Assembly: GCF_025210165.1 (NCBI RefSeq)
Contig: NZ_JAOASI010000068.1
Span: forward strand, 16,991-80,990
Direction of reading: 5' to 3'
DNA length: 64,000 nt
DNA from: Tepidibacter sp.
Lineage (GTDB): Bacteria > Bacillota > Clostridia > Peptostreptococcales > Peptostreptococcaceae
This document shows positions 17,385-25,010 of the stretch, piece by piece. Positions within the stretch are counted from its first letter, which is position 1. Every line of letters starts with the position of its first letter. The position numbers were made by a program, and so were the translations under genes. The notes under the pieces are model-generated. The model was given only the letters and a program-made list of their open reading frames with translations. It was not told the origin of the DNA and ran no database searches.

Positions 17385-18474
17385 AGATATAATAGAAATA
17401 TTTGAAAATAAATATCCTAAATCACTAGCTTATAATTGGGATAATATAGGCTTAATTATAGGGGATGGAATGTCTAAAGTAGAAAAAGTTCTTGTTACAT
17501 TAGAAGCTACTCAAGCGGTTGTAGATGAAGCTGTAGAAAATAAAGTGGACTTAATAATAACTCATCATCCATTTATATTTAAAGGAATAAAAAAAATAAA
17601 CAAGTCTACAACAAAAGGAAATGATATATATAAGTTAATAAGAAATGATATTAGCTTATATTCATCACATACTAATTTTGATATAGCTTTTGATGGATTA
17701 AATGATGAAATAGTTAAAAGATTAAGTCTAAAAGATGTTCAGGTATTAGATTATACATTCGAGGAAAAATTATATAAAATATCTGTATATACACCAGCTT
17801 CTCATCAGGATGATATGAGAAAAGCTATGGCGGATGTCGGTTGTGGTAATATTGGAAACTATAGTGATTGTTCATTTACTTTTAACGGTGTGGGAAGATT
17901 TAAACCTTTAAACGATTCTAATCCTTATATAGGAGTAAAAAATGAAATAGAGGCTGTAGAAGAAGTTAAAATAGAAAGTATATGTGGAGAAAGTAACTTA
18001 AGTCAGGCTATAAATAAGATAATAAAAGTACATCCATATGAAGAAGTTGCATATGATGTATATGAATTAAAAAATACAGGCAAAAAATATGGACTTGGAC
18101 GAATTGGTAAATTGCAGGATACTATGAAGCTTAAAGAATTATCAGCTGCTTTAAAAGAATTGTTAAATATAGAAAGTTTAAAAGTTACAGGAAATTTAGA
18201 AGATGATGTAAAAAAAATAGCTGTAGTAACTGGATCAGGAGTTGAATTTATAAATAAAGCTCATACTATGGGTGCAGATGTTTTAATTACTGGAGATGTA
18301 AAATACCATGATGCTCAAAATGCTTTAGAATTAGGTATAAAGCTTATTGATGCTGGTCATTTTGGGAGCGAAAATATATTTGCAGATATAGTTTTACAAT
18401 ATTTACAAAAAGAATTTAAAAATATAGAAATATTAAAATCAAAATCTAATATAGATCCATTTGTTATAATATAA
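17371..18474 (+). CDS. Nif3-like dinuclear metal-centre hexameric protein (YqfO family)
   Basis: This is the YqfO/Nif3 family, 367 residues. Two NIF3 halves carry metal ligands (ITHHPFIFKGI, SSHTNFDIAFDGLND, and ITGDVKYHDAQNALELGI with DAGHFGSE). A PII-like insert of about 110 residues sits in the middle (YKISVYTPASHQDDMRKAMADVG to HPYEEVAYDVYEL). The molecular function is still unclear in the literature; a GTP cyclohydrolase-like label in databases is not well supported. It starts with tandem ATG codons inside trmK and is translationally coupled. Confidence 0.93.
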   Translation: MMYVKDIIEIFENKYPKSLAYNWDNIGLIIGDGMSKVEKVLVTLEATQAVVDEAVENKVDLIITHHPFIFKGIKKINKSTTKGNDIYKLIRNDISLYSSHTNFDIAFDGLNDEIVKRLSLKDVQVLDYTFEEKLYKISVYTPASHQDDMRKAMADVGCGNIGNYSDCSFTFNGVGRFKPLNDSNPYIGVKNEIEAVEEVKIESICGESNLSQAINKIIKVHPYEEVAYDVYELKNTGKKYGLGRIGKLQDTMKLKELSAALKELLNIESLKVTGNLEDDVKKIAVVTGSGVEFINKAHTMGADVLITGDVKYHDAQNALELGIKLIDAGHFGSENIFADIVLQYLQKEFKNIEILKSKSNIDPFVII

Positions 18475-18502
18475 GGAATAGTTTTGTCTACTCCTTATTT
18501 TA
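18471..18502 (+). terminator. Imperfect hairpin after the nif3-like gene
   Basis: Arms ATAAGGAATAG and CTACTCCTTAT pair in 10 of 11 positions around a 6-nt loop and are followed by TTTAAT. It is a weak terminator, so the zinc-ribbon gene 50 nt further may be read through. Confidence 0.55.
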
Positions 18503-18530
18503 ATATAAAAAATTCGTTGGAGGTATTATT

Positions 18531-19223
18531 ATGAATAAAATTATAGAATTAGATAAAAAACATGATTTAATAGATAAAATTAAAAATAAAATAGCTTATA
18601 TACAAGACCATCCTAAAATATCAGAATTGAGAACGAAATTATATAAAATAGAGCAAGCTGAAAAAATGTATATAAAGCAATTAGAACTTTTAAAACAAGC
18701 AATTATAACATTAGAAAATAATTTGAAAAATAAAGAAGAGGAATTGAAAAAAATAGATGAAGATTTATACAGTGGATTAATAAAAGATATAAAATTACTT
18801 GAAAATATAAAAAATAAAGAAATGAATTTACAAGAATCAAAAGAACAAATTGAACAAGAATTGATAGAAAATATGGATGTGGTCGAAAATTTAAATATTA
18901 AAATCCAAAAATGCAAAACTAAATGTGATGAATTAAAACAGATTATTGAAAATTCAAATCAAAAAATCAACGAAAAACTAGATGAATATACAAAAAAATT
19001 ATATATTAATTTAGAACAGATAGAAAAATTTAGAAGTGAAATAAATAATGAAAATTTAACTAAATATTACAATATTAGAAAAAGATATAAAAATGCTTTG
19101 GTGAAAGTTGAGAATAATATCTGCGGTGGATGCAATGTTGAACTTTTTATGAATAAAATTAGTAAATTAGATAATGATGAAATTATAGAATGTGAGAATT
19201 GTGGAAGATTAATGTATAAATAG
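18531..19223 (+). CDS. Coiled-coil protein with C-terminal C4 zinc ribbon
   Basis: This is a 230-residue protein. Residues 1-185 are almost continuous heptad-like coiled coil (for example LKNKEEELKKIDEDLYSGLI). The C-terminus is a C4 zinc ribbon: CGGCNVELFMNK, then IIECENCGRLMYK (Cys-x2-Cys twice). This architecture (YbgI-neighbour / zf-RING_7 family) commonly sits beside nif3-like genes in Firmicutes, Actinobacteria and Helicobacter, which matches the context here. It probably binds nucleic acid or acts in a complex with its neighbours. TTGGAGG precedes the ATG. Confidence 0.9.
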   Translation: MNKIIELDKKHDLIDKIKNKIAYIQDHPKISELRTKLYKIEQAEKMYIKQLELLKQAIITLENNLKNKEEELKKIDEDLYSGLIKDIKLLENIKNKEMNLQESKEQIEQELIENMDVVENLNIKIQKCKTKCDELKQIIENSNQKINEKLDEYTKKLYINLEQIEKFRSEINNENLTKYYNIRKRYKNALVKVENNICGGCNVELFMNKISKLDNDEIIECENCGRLMYK

Positions 19224-19225
19224 TG

Positions 19226-19307
19226 TATTTATACGAAAGCTAAAAGTTCTAATACTCAACCACTTTAAGGCTGAAGACAAGAACTTAACAGCTTCTGGAT
19301 ATAAATA
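19226..19307 (+). ncRNA. Candidate structured RNA downstream of the zinc-ribbon gene
   Basis: Three nested stems can be drawn: TATTTATA (19226-19233) with TATAAATA (19300-19307); GAAAGCT with AGCTTC (one bulge); and AAGTTCT with AGAACTT (7 bp). The apical 30 nt could fold further. It is less AT-rich than its surroundings and does not end in a clear T-tract. In several Clostridia RNase P RNA follows this gene, but the conserved rnpB core (GAGGAAAGTC) is absent, so this is not rnpB. The identity is unknown. Confidence 0.4.
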
Positions 19308-19315
19308 AAATTGAT

Positions 19316-19534
19316 TTATTCTCTAGTATAAATCTTAGGTATATACAAATTTATATTGTTTATTGAAACTATAAGATTATATACATAATCTATATGATCG
19401 TCTAAATTATCAAATGGAAAATAAATGCTTTTAATGATTTGTTTTTTATCAAGAATGGTTAAACTTTTTTGCGTAGCATCAAATTTAATGGATATGTGCG
19501 TATTGTATTTTAAAAGTTTAGATAGTTTATTCAA
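19316..19534 (-). CDS. Small hypothetical protein (72 residues)
   Basis: No family is recognised. The start was set at TTG 19534 because AGAGGTGA lies 5-6 nt upstream; the GTG at 19543 is part of that site. The protein is basic at the N-terminus (NKLSKLLKYNTHISIKFDAT), then alternates hydrophobic and polar residues as in a small beta-rich domain (TLDDHIDYVYNLIVSINNI region). It has no signal or membrane segment. Confidence 0.6.
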   Translation of the reverse strand: MNKLSKLLKYNTHISIKFDATQKSLTILDKKQIIKSIYFPFDNLDDHIDYVYNLIVSINNINLYIPKIYTRE

Positions 19535-19702
19535 TAAAATCACCTCTGTAATAATTAGTATATTTTACATTATATACTAATTATTATTTTTTTGTGTGAA
19601 TTTGCGAAAAAAAACAATTAAAATGTTTAAAAAAGTAGAATTTTGTGATAATATAGACACTGGAGAATTTATAATATACTAAATTATTTATAGGAGGGTT
19701 TT

Positions 19703-20320
19703 ATGAACACTAATGAAACAAAAATTGTAAAAATTAGTAATGCAGATCCATCTGCATTGGGATTATTTGGGTTAGCTATGGTAACTCTTGTAGCATCGTC
19801 TCAAAAGTTGGGTATTACCCAAGGAGTATCATTTGTTATACCGTGGGCAATATTTTTAGGAGCATTTGCGCAATTATTTGCTTGTATTAACGATTCAAAA
19901 AAAGGGAATGTTTTTGGAACAACTGCTTTCGGAGGATATGCATTTTTCTGGTTTGCAGTTGCAACTTCATGGCTTATTCAAAATGGCGTATTTGGAGAAA
20001 AATTAGCAGCTGGAGTAGATGTTAAACAACTTGGATTTGCTTTTTTAGGATATTTAATATTCACTTTATTTATGACTATAGGGGCTATGGAAACTCATAA
20101 AGTGTTATTTATAATATTTGTATTGATAGATTTCTTATTTATAGGACTGACTTTAAGTACATTTGGCATAATGCCTGAACTTGCTCATGAGATTGCTGCA
20201 ATTTCAGAACTTCTTATTTCAATAATGGCTTTCTATGGATCGGCAGCTTCTGTGTTGAATCTTCATTTTGGAAGAGTATTTCTTCCTGTTGGAAAACCTT
20301 TTGGAATATTCAAGAAATAG
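19703..20320 (+). CDS. Acetate/succinate transporter, GPR1/FUN34/YaaH family
   Basis: This is a 205-residue integral membrane protein with six predicted helices, of the AceTr (SatP/YaaH) family that moves acetate or succinate with protons. The N-terminal signature NADPSALGLFGLAMVTLV corresponds to the family motif N-P-[AV]-P-[LF]-G-L with substitutions. GAFAQLFACINDSKKGNVFGTTAFGGYAFFW and the C-terminal FYGSAASVLN also fit. AGGAGGG precedes the ATG. It is monocistronic with a strong terminator. In an anaerobe it would export or take up fermentation acetate. Confidence 0.9.
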   Translation: MNTNETKIVKISNADPSALGLFGLAMVTLVASSQKLGITQGVSFVIPWAIFLGAFAQLFACINDSKKGNVFGTTAFGGYAFFWFAVATSWLIQNGVFGEKLAAGVDVKQLGFAFLGYLIFTLFMTIGAMETHKVLFIIFVLIDFLFIGLTLSTFGIMPELAHEIAAISELLISIMAFYGSAASVLNLHFGRVFLPVGKPFGIFKK

Positions 20321-20380
20321 ATAATTTTATTATTTTAAAATTATTGGTAATTATATAAAAAACAAGTTTAGATTAATATA

Positions 20381-20422
20381 AAAATAAGAGATTTACTTAT
20401 CAATAAGTAAATCTCTTATTTT
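20381..20422. terminator. Terminator after the acetate transporter
   Basis: A 19-bp perfect stem (20381-20399 and 20404-20422) with loop TCAA and T-rich exit. Confidence 0.9.
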
Positions 20423-20592
20423 TATACATCAATTATACAATTCATAATTAAAATAGGAATATAATTTCCTATTCGTTATAAAAAATATTTAATATTGAAA
20501 AATTTTATAAAAAAATATATAATTAATATGGAATCGGTAACATATCATATAAATTAATAAAATTAGAGTTAGTTCATGAAAGGATGATATAA

Positions 20593-20766
20593 ATGAATGA
20601 CATTAAAGTAGTATTATTATCTTTATTAACAGGAATAATGACAGGAATTATCTTTACAATTTTAAAGTTTCCATTACCAGCACCACCTAATATACAAGCT
20701 TTTATGGGTATATTTGGAGTTTGGTTTGGTGCATTTGTGATAAAAAAATTCGAAAAGTGTAAATAA
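20593..20766 (+). CDS. XapX domain mini-membrane protein 1 (57 residues)
   Basis: This is a short gene: MNDIKVVLLSLLTGIMTGII, then FTILKFPLPAPPNIQAFMGI and a Lys-rich tail. It has the XapX (DUF1427) pattern of two hydrophobic helices around a Pro-rich turn (KFPLPAPP). AAGGATG lies 9 nt upstream of the ATG. Another XapX gene follows 18 nt later with the same PLPAPP turn, so the two may form a hetero-oligomeric membrane complex. XapX proteins are sometimes linked to small-molecule transport, but the function is not established. Confidence 0.85.
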   Translation: MNDIKVVLLSLLTGIMTGIIFTILKFPLPAPPNIQAFMGIFGVWFGAFVIKKFEKCK

Positions 20767-20784
20767 AGAATGGGGGATTAATTA

Positions 20785-20949
20785 ATGGAAGCGTTAATAA
20801 TATCATTAAAAGCAACTTTAGCAGGAACAATATTAGGAGCAATCTGTCAAAAATTAAAATTACCTTTACCAGCACCTCCTGTTTTTGCAGGTGTAATGGG
20901 AGTTCTAGGTGTAATAATTGGAGGAAAAATAGCACAATTATTATTTTAA
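20785..20949 (+). CDS. XapX domain mini-membrane protein 2 (54 residues)
   Basis: MEALIISLKATLAGTILGAI is followed by CQKLKLPLPAPPVFAGVMGV and a short second helix. It shares the K-(F/L)-PLPAPP turn and helix-turn-helix membrane layout with the gene 18 nt upstream and has TGGGGGATT as ribosome site. Tandem XapX pairs suggest a two-component four-helix unit. The shared terminator lies 3 nt after the stop codon. Confidence 0.85.
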   Translation: MEALIISLKATLAGTILGAICQKLKLPLPAPPVFAGVMGVLGVIIGGKIAQLLF

Positions 20950-20952
20950 GTA

Positions 20953-20984
20953 AAAAATCCGGTATATTAATATACCGGATTTTT
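20953..20984. terminator. Bidirectional terminator between XapX pair and peptidoglycan-binding gene
   Basis: 14-nt perfect arms (20953-20966 and 20971-20984, core ATCCGGTATA) with loop TTAA, A5 and T5 flanks. It serves converging genes. Confidence 0.93.
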
Positions 20985-20985
20985 A

Positions 20986-21804
20986 TTACTTAGCTATATA
21001 TTTTTGAGCAATTTTTATATTGTTTTGATGTACATTATCGATTCTATTACTACTATGAGTTCTACTACCTATAAAATGTATATCAAATACTCCATGCATT
21101 CCGTTGTTTTTGATTGCATCTAAATTAGTACCTGGACCATAATCATCACTTCTCCAATTAGTATAAGACGCTGAAGGTGCATTATCGTTTCCAGCATGAG
21201 GCATACCAGCCATAGACGCTGGTAGAGATAGTCCATTGTAAGTAACTACTATTGGACGTTTATACCAAGACCAATTTCCACCGAATATACTTTTATATAT
21301 AGCAGTATCATATTCGCTTATAGTTTCTGCATCTATATGATTAGTTCCATATGTTCTATTAGCTTTGAATAATTTTCCAGAATATATATCGAGTACTTCA
21401 AAAGTACCACCTCTAGGGATTGCATACTGAATTTTTGAAAACCATGACCAATTAGATGAGGTTGTTGTACTTCCTCTTGTTACAGAAGGGGTATTTCTAG
21501 CATTCAATGAGTTTAGTTTTTGAATTGTACTCTTTCCGACTATACCATCTACTACTAAGTTGTTAGCCTTTTGAAAATCTAAAACTGATTTTTTTGTTAT
21601 ACTTCCATAATAACCAGTAGGGTTAACTTGAAAATATCCTAATTCTTTTAGATTATTTTGTAAGGTAGTAATACTTTGATTTCTCATTCCTGTTTTAAGT
21701 AATAATGAGCTGTTAATTTGAGAATAGGCATTAACTATATTAGCATGCAAAGGAGTAAATGCTATTCCCAAACTTAATATACTAGATATTATTATTTTTT
21801 TCAT
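20986..21804 (-). CDS. Secreted peptidoglycan-binding protein with uncharacterised C-terminal domain
   Basis: This 272-residue secreted protein has a signal peptide at about 1-26 (MKKIIISSILSLGIAFTPLH). A type-1 peptidoglycan-binding domain at about 38-95 is recognised from ITTLQNNLKELGYF, GYYGSITKKSVLDFQKANNL and VDGIVGKSTIQKLN. A Ser/Thr linker follows, then a domain from about 120 to 272 rich in aromatic residues and conserved-looking His/Asp (TNHIDAETISEYD, AGMPHAGNDNAPSA, GVFDIHFIGSRTH). The His/Asp spacing would fit a metal hydrolase acting on cell wall, but no known catalytic motif can be matched with confidence. AGGAGG precedes the ATG. Confidence 0.85.
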   Translation of the reverse strand: MKKIIISSILSLGIAFTPLHANIVNAYSQINSSLLLKTGMRNQSITTLQNNLKELGYFQVNPTGYYGSITKKSVLDFQKANNLVVDGIVGKSTIQKLNSLNARNTPSVTRGSTTTSSNWSWFSKIQYAIPRGGTFEVLDIYSGKLFKANRTYGTNHIDAETISEYDTAIYKSIFGGNWSWYKRPIVVTYNGLSLPASMAGMPHAGNDNAPSASYTNWRSDDYGPGTNLDAIKNNGMHGVFDIHFIGSRTHSSNRIDNVHQNNIKIAQKYIAK

Positions 21805-22000
21805 ACTTTTCCTCCTGTGGATTATATAATTTATCTATAATATAAATATAATACAAATGTCGAAAAAAGTCGAAGGGAATTAATGTAATTCATATTCTTT
21901 AAAATAAGATTGTTGATTATAATAATTAGTGTATAATTAAAGTATCTATTTGTAGGTTTTGAATCGAATAAATTTTTATAAGAGGTAAGAGGTGTTTATC

Positions 22001-22825
22001 ATGATAAATAGTGAAGGGGAATACTACGTTTCAAATGGGACAATATATAGAACAGACCAAAAAAAAGATTTTTCAGAAAATAATAATATTAATGTATATG
22101 AAGTGATAAGAGTAATAAATGGGAAACCTTTATTCTTAGAACAACATCTTGAAAGGTTATTTAAATCTGCTGAAATACTTGGATTTAAACTTAATATACC
22201 AAAGAGAAAAATAGTCAAAGATATAAAATTATTAATAGAAAAAAATAATTGCAAAAACATCAACATAAAATTAATATTTAGTAACTTGGATAATGAAGAT
22301 CAAAACTTAATAATTTTTTGTGTAAAAAGCTATTATCCAGACAAACAATTATATGAGACTGGAATAAATACAATCATATATTATTCTGAAAGAGAAAAGC
22401 CAAATGCTAAAGTAGGAAATAGAAAATTAAGAGAAAAAATAAATAATGAACTTAAATTAAAAAATGCCTTTGAAGCTTTGCTTGTTAATAAGGAAGGATT
22501 AATAACAGAGGGAAGTAGATCAAATATATTTTTTGTTAAAGGAGATAGTATATATACTGCTCCAGCAAGCGATGTGTTGTTAGGCGTTACTAGAACTGTA
22601 GTGGTTGACATATGCAAACGCTTAAATATAAAAATAAAAGAAATTTGCATAAAAGAGAGCGATATACCTTGTTTAGACGGAGCATTTATGACAGGCACTT
22701 CTGTTAATGTTTTACCGATTAAAAGTATAGAAAAATATAATTTAAACTCGACTTATAACTCTATAATAATGAAAATAATTAGAGAATACGACAATAGTAT
22801 AAATGAATACTTATATAAAAAATAA
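22001..22825 (+). CDS. Class IV aminotransferase (branched-chain or D-amino-acid type)
   Basis: This is a fold-type IV PLP enzyme, 274 residues from ATG 22001 (chosen because AGAGGTG ends 7 nt upstream; a GTG at 21992 is inside that region). Landmarks: NVYEVIRVINGKPLFLEQHLERL, the region GNRKLREKIN carrying the likely Schiff-base Lys, EALLVNKEGLITEGSRSNIF, DVLLGVTRTVVVDI and GAFMTGTSVNVLPI. The TGTS element near the C-terminus resembles branched-chain or D-amino-acid aminotransferases rather than PabC. A true PabC is present at 8846-9601, so this is probably an amino-acid transaminase. Confidence 0.85.
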   Translation: MINSEGEYYVSNGTIYRTDQKKDFSENNNINVYEVIRVINGKPLFLEQHLERLFKSAEILGFKLNIPKRKIVKDIKLLIEKNNCKNINIKLIFSNLDNEDQNLIIFCVKSYYPDKQLYETGINTIIYYSEREKPNAKVGNRKLREKINNELKLKNAFEALLVNKEGLITEGSRSNIFFVKGDSIYTAPASDVLLGVTRTVVVDICKRLNIKIKEICIKESDIPCLDGAFMTGTSVNVLPIKSIEKYNLNSTYNSIIMKIIREYDNSINEYLYKK

Positions 22826-22943
22826 TATTATACGATAATCTTTACTTCCGGAAATTTATTCCTAGTAGAATATAAAAACATTAGTTTAAACAAACATAAT
22901 ATAATCTTAAACAAATCATTAATATAAAAAAGGAGGAAAAATT

Positions 22944-23747
22944 TTGACACCCATTCAAAAATTAAAATTACTAAAAAATAATTTAAGTAAATTAGATAAT
23001 CTAACTGTAGCGTTTTCAGGAGGAGTTGATAGTACATTTCTTTTAAAAATAGCTAAAGATGTTTTAAATGAAAATGTATTAGCTGTAACAGTTAATGCAT
23101 TCATTCATACTAAAAAAGAAATCCAAGAATCTATAAATTATGCCAGTGAAATATATGTTAAACACACAGTTATACATGTAAATGATATAAATATTAAAGA
23201 ATTTATAGATAATCTTCCAGAAAGATGTTACTTTTGCAAAAAAGAGATTTTCACAAAAATAATAGAAATTTCTAACGAAAATGATATAAACAATATAGCT
23301 GATGGAAGTAATATTGACGATTTAAGTGATTTTAGACCAGGTATGAAAGCTCTAAAAGAATTAGGTATAATGAGTCCTTTAAAAGAAGCTGGTCTTACAA
23401 AACAAGAGATTAGAGATTTATCTAAAATGTTGGATATACCTACTTGGAACAAACCATCTTTTGCTTGTCTTGCATCTAGGATTCCTTATAATCATAAAAT
23501 AACCCCACAAAAACTTGATATGATAGAAAAAAGTGAAGAATATATTTCTCAACTAGGATTTAAACAGTTTAGAGTTAGACATCATGGAGAAATAGCAAGA
23601 ATAGAATTAGAACAAAATGAAATTTTGAAATTTTTAGAATCAGGATCATCAGATAAAGTTTGTAAATACCTAAAATCTTTAGGGTTTAGCTACGTAACTA
23701 TAGACCTTATGGGTTATAGAACAGGAAGTATGAATGAGGTTTTATAA
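22944..23747 (+). CDS. larE: ATP-dependent sulfur-transfer enzyme LarE
   Basis: LarE adds sulfur to the pyridinium dicarboxylate precursor of the nickel-pincer (NPN) cofactor of lactate racemase and related enzymes. It is 267 residues. The PP-loop AFSGGVDSTFLLKIAKD binds ATP. FACLASRIPY contains Cys175, at the position of the sacrificial Cys of lactobacillal LarE. A Cys95-x2-Cys98 pair (ERCYFCKK) makes three cysteines, the set expected for LarE variants that use a [4Fe-4S] cluster instead of sacrificing Cys. This is an inference from the pattern. TTG start with AGGAGG 7 nt upstream. No larB, larC or larA is in the window. Confidence 0.9.
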   Translation: MTPIQKLKLLKNNLSKLDNLTVAFSGGVDSTFLLKIAKDVLNENVLAVTVNAFIHTKKEIQESINYASEIYVKHTVIHVNDINIKEFIDNLPERCYFCKKEIFTKIIEISNENDINNIADGSNIDDLSDFRPGMKALKELGIMSPLKEAGLTKQEIRDLSKMLDIPTWNKPSFACLASRIPYNHKITPQKLDMIEKSEEYISQLGFKQFRVRHHGEIARIELEQNEILKFLESGSSDKVCKYLKSLGFSYVTIDLMGYRTGSMNEVL

Positions 23748-23829
23748 AATTAAATAGAAATTTATATAAAGTATATGATACAATTAGTTGGTAATTATAT
23801 ATAATAATATATACAGCAGGAGGAGTGTA

Positions 23830-24972
23830 ATGAAAGATATAACCTTGATAGCACCATGTTTTTTTGGAGTCGAAAAAATACTTAAAAGAGAAATTGAAAA
23901 TTTAGGATATGAAATACAAAAGGTAGAAGATGGAAGAGTTACTTATAAAACAGATATTTATGGTATATGCAAATCGAATTTATGGCTTAGAACAGCAGAA
24001 AGAGTATTATTAAAAATTGGAGAATTTGAAGCTAGAAGCTTTGAGGAACTATTTCAAAACACTAAAAAATTACCTTGGCATAAATACATAAAAAAAGATG
24101 CTGTTTTTCCAGTATCAAAAGCTTCTTCTATAAAGTCTAAATTGTATAGTATTCCAGATATACAATCTATAGTGAAAAAAGCTGTAGTTGAAAATTTAAA
24201 ACAAGAATATAAAGTTAACTGGTTTGATGAAAATAGTGATGAAAAGTATCCTATATACGTGTTTATACACAAGGATAAAGTTACTATATCAATAGATACA
24301 TGTGGTCAAGCTCTTCATAAGAGAGGGTACAGAGAAAATGCTAGTAAAGCACCTATTAGAGAAACTTTAGCTGCTGCTATTGTTTCATTGACACCTTGGA
24401 AACATGATAGAGTATTAGTAGATCCATTTTGTGGTTCAGGAACTATTTTAATAGAAGCTGCAATGATGGGTCTTAATATGGCTCCAGGTCTTAATAGAGA
24501 ATTTTTATCAGAAAACTGGAGTATATTAGGCAAGAAGCTATGGTGGAAAGCTAGAAAAGAAGCTTTTGATATGATGAAAACAGATATTGATTTTAAAATA
24601 TATGGATCTGATATAGATGATGAGGTACTTGAAATAGCAAAAGAAAATGCTAGACTTGCAGATGTAGATAATTATATTGAATTTAAAAAGCAAGATGCTA
24701 GAAATTTAAAAAGTGACTATGAATACGGATTTATTATTTCTAATCCTCCGTATGGGGAAAGATTAGAAGACAAAGATAGTGTAAGACAACTATACAAAGA
24801 AATATCTCTTCCTTTTAAGAAATTAAATACATGGTCATTTTACATAATAACAGCTTATAGTGAGTTTGAAGATGCATTCGGAAGAAAAGCTGATAGAAAA
24901 AGAAAATTATACAATGGTATGCTAAGAAGTGATTTATATCAATACTATGGACCTAAACCTTTAAAAAAATAA
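23830..24972 (+). CDS. THUMP-domain class I RNA methyltransferase (RlmL/YpsC type)
   Basis: This 380-residue enzyme has an N-terminal THUMP RNA-binding domain (ITLIAPCFFGVEKILKREIE onward) and a C-terminal Rossmann methyltransferase (LVDPFCGSGTILIEAAMMGL for SAM binding, IISNPPYGERLED for catalysis on guanine N2). In Bacillus YpsC and E. coli RlmL this acts on 23S rRNA guanosine. The start was set at ATG 23830 with AGGAGG upstream; the open frame continues 14 codons further but covers the ribosome site. Confidence 0.93.
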   Translation: MKDITLIAPCFFGVEKILKREIENLGYEIQKVEDGRVTYKTDIYGICKSNLWLRTAERVLLKIGEFEARSFEELFQNTKKLPWHKYIKKDAVFPVSKASSIKSKLYSIPDIQSIVKKAVVENLKQEYKVNWFDENSDEKYPIYVFIHKDKVTISIDTCGQALHKRGYRENASKAPIRETLAAAIVSLTPWKHDRVLVDPFCGSGTILIEAAMMGLNMAPGLNREFLSENWSILGKKLWWKARKEAFDMMKTDIDFKIYGSDIDDEVLEIAKENARLADVDNYIEFKKQDARNLKSDYEYGFIISNPPYGERLEDKDSVRQLYKEISLPFKKLNTWSFYIITAYSEFEDAFGRKADRKRKLYNGMLRSDLYQYYGPKPLKK

Positions 24973-24980
24973 ATATAAAT

Positions 24981-25008
24981 AAAAAAATCCGCTTAAGCGG
25001 ATTTTTTT
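24981..25008. terminator. Bidirectional terminator
   Basis: 28-nt uninterrupted palindrome (core AATCCGCTT) with A7 and T7 ends, shared by the methyltransferase and the convergent ABC-F gene. Confidence 0.93.
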
Positions 25009-25010
25009 AT

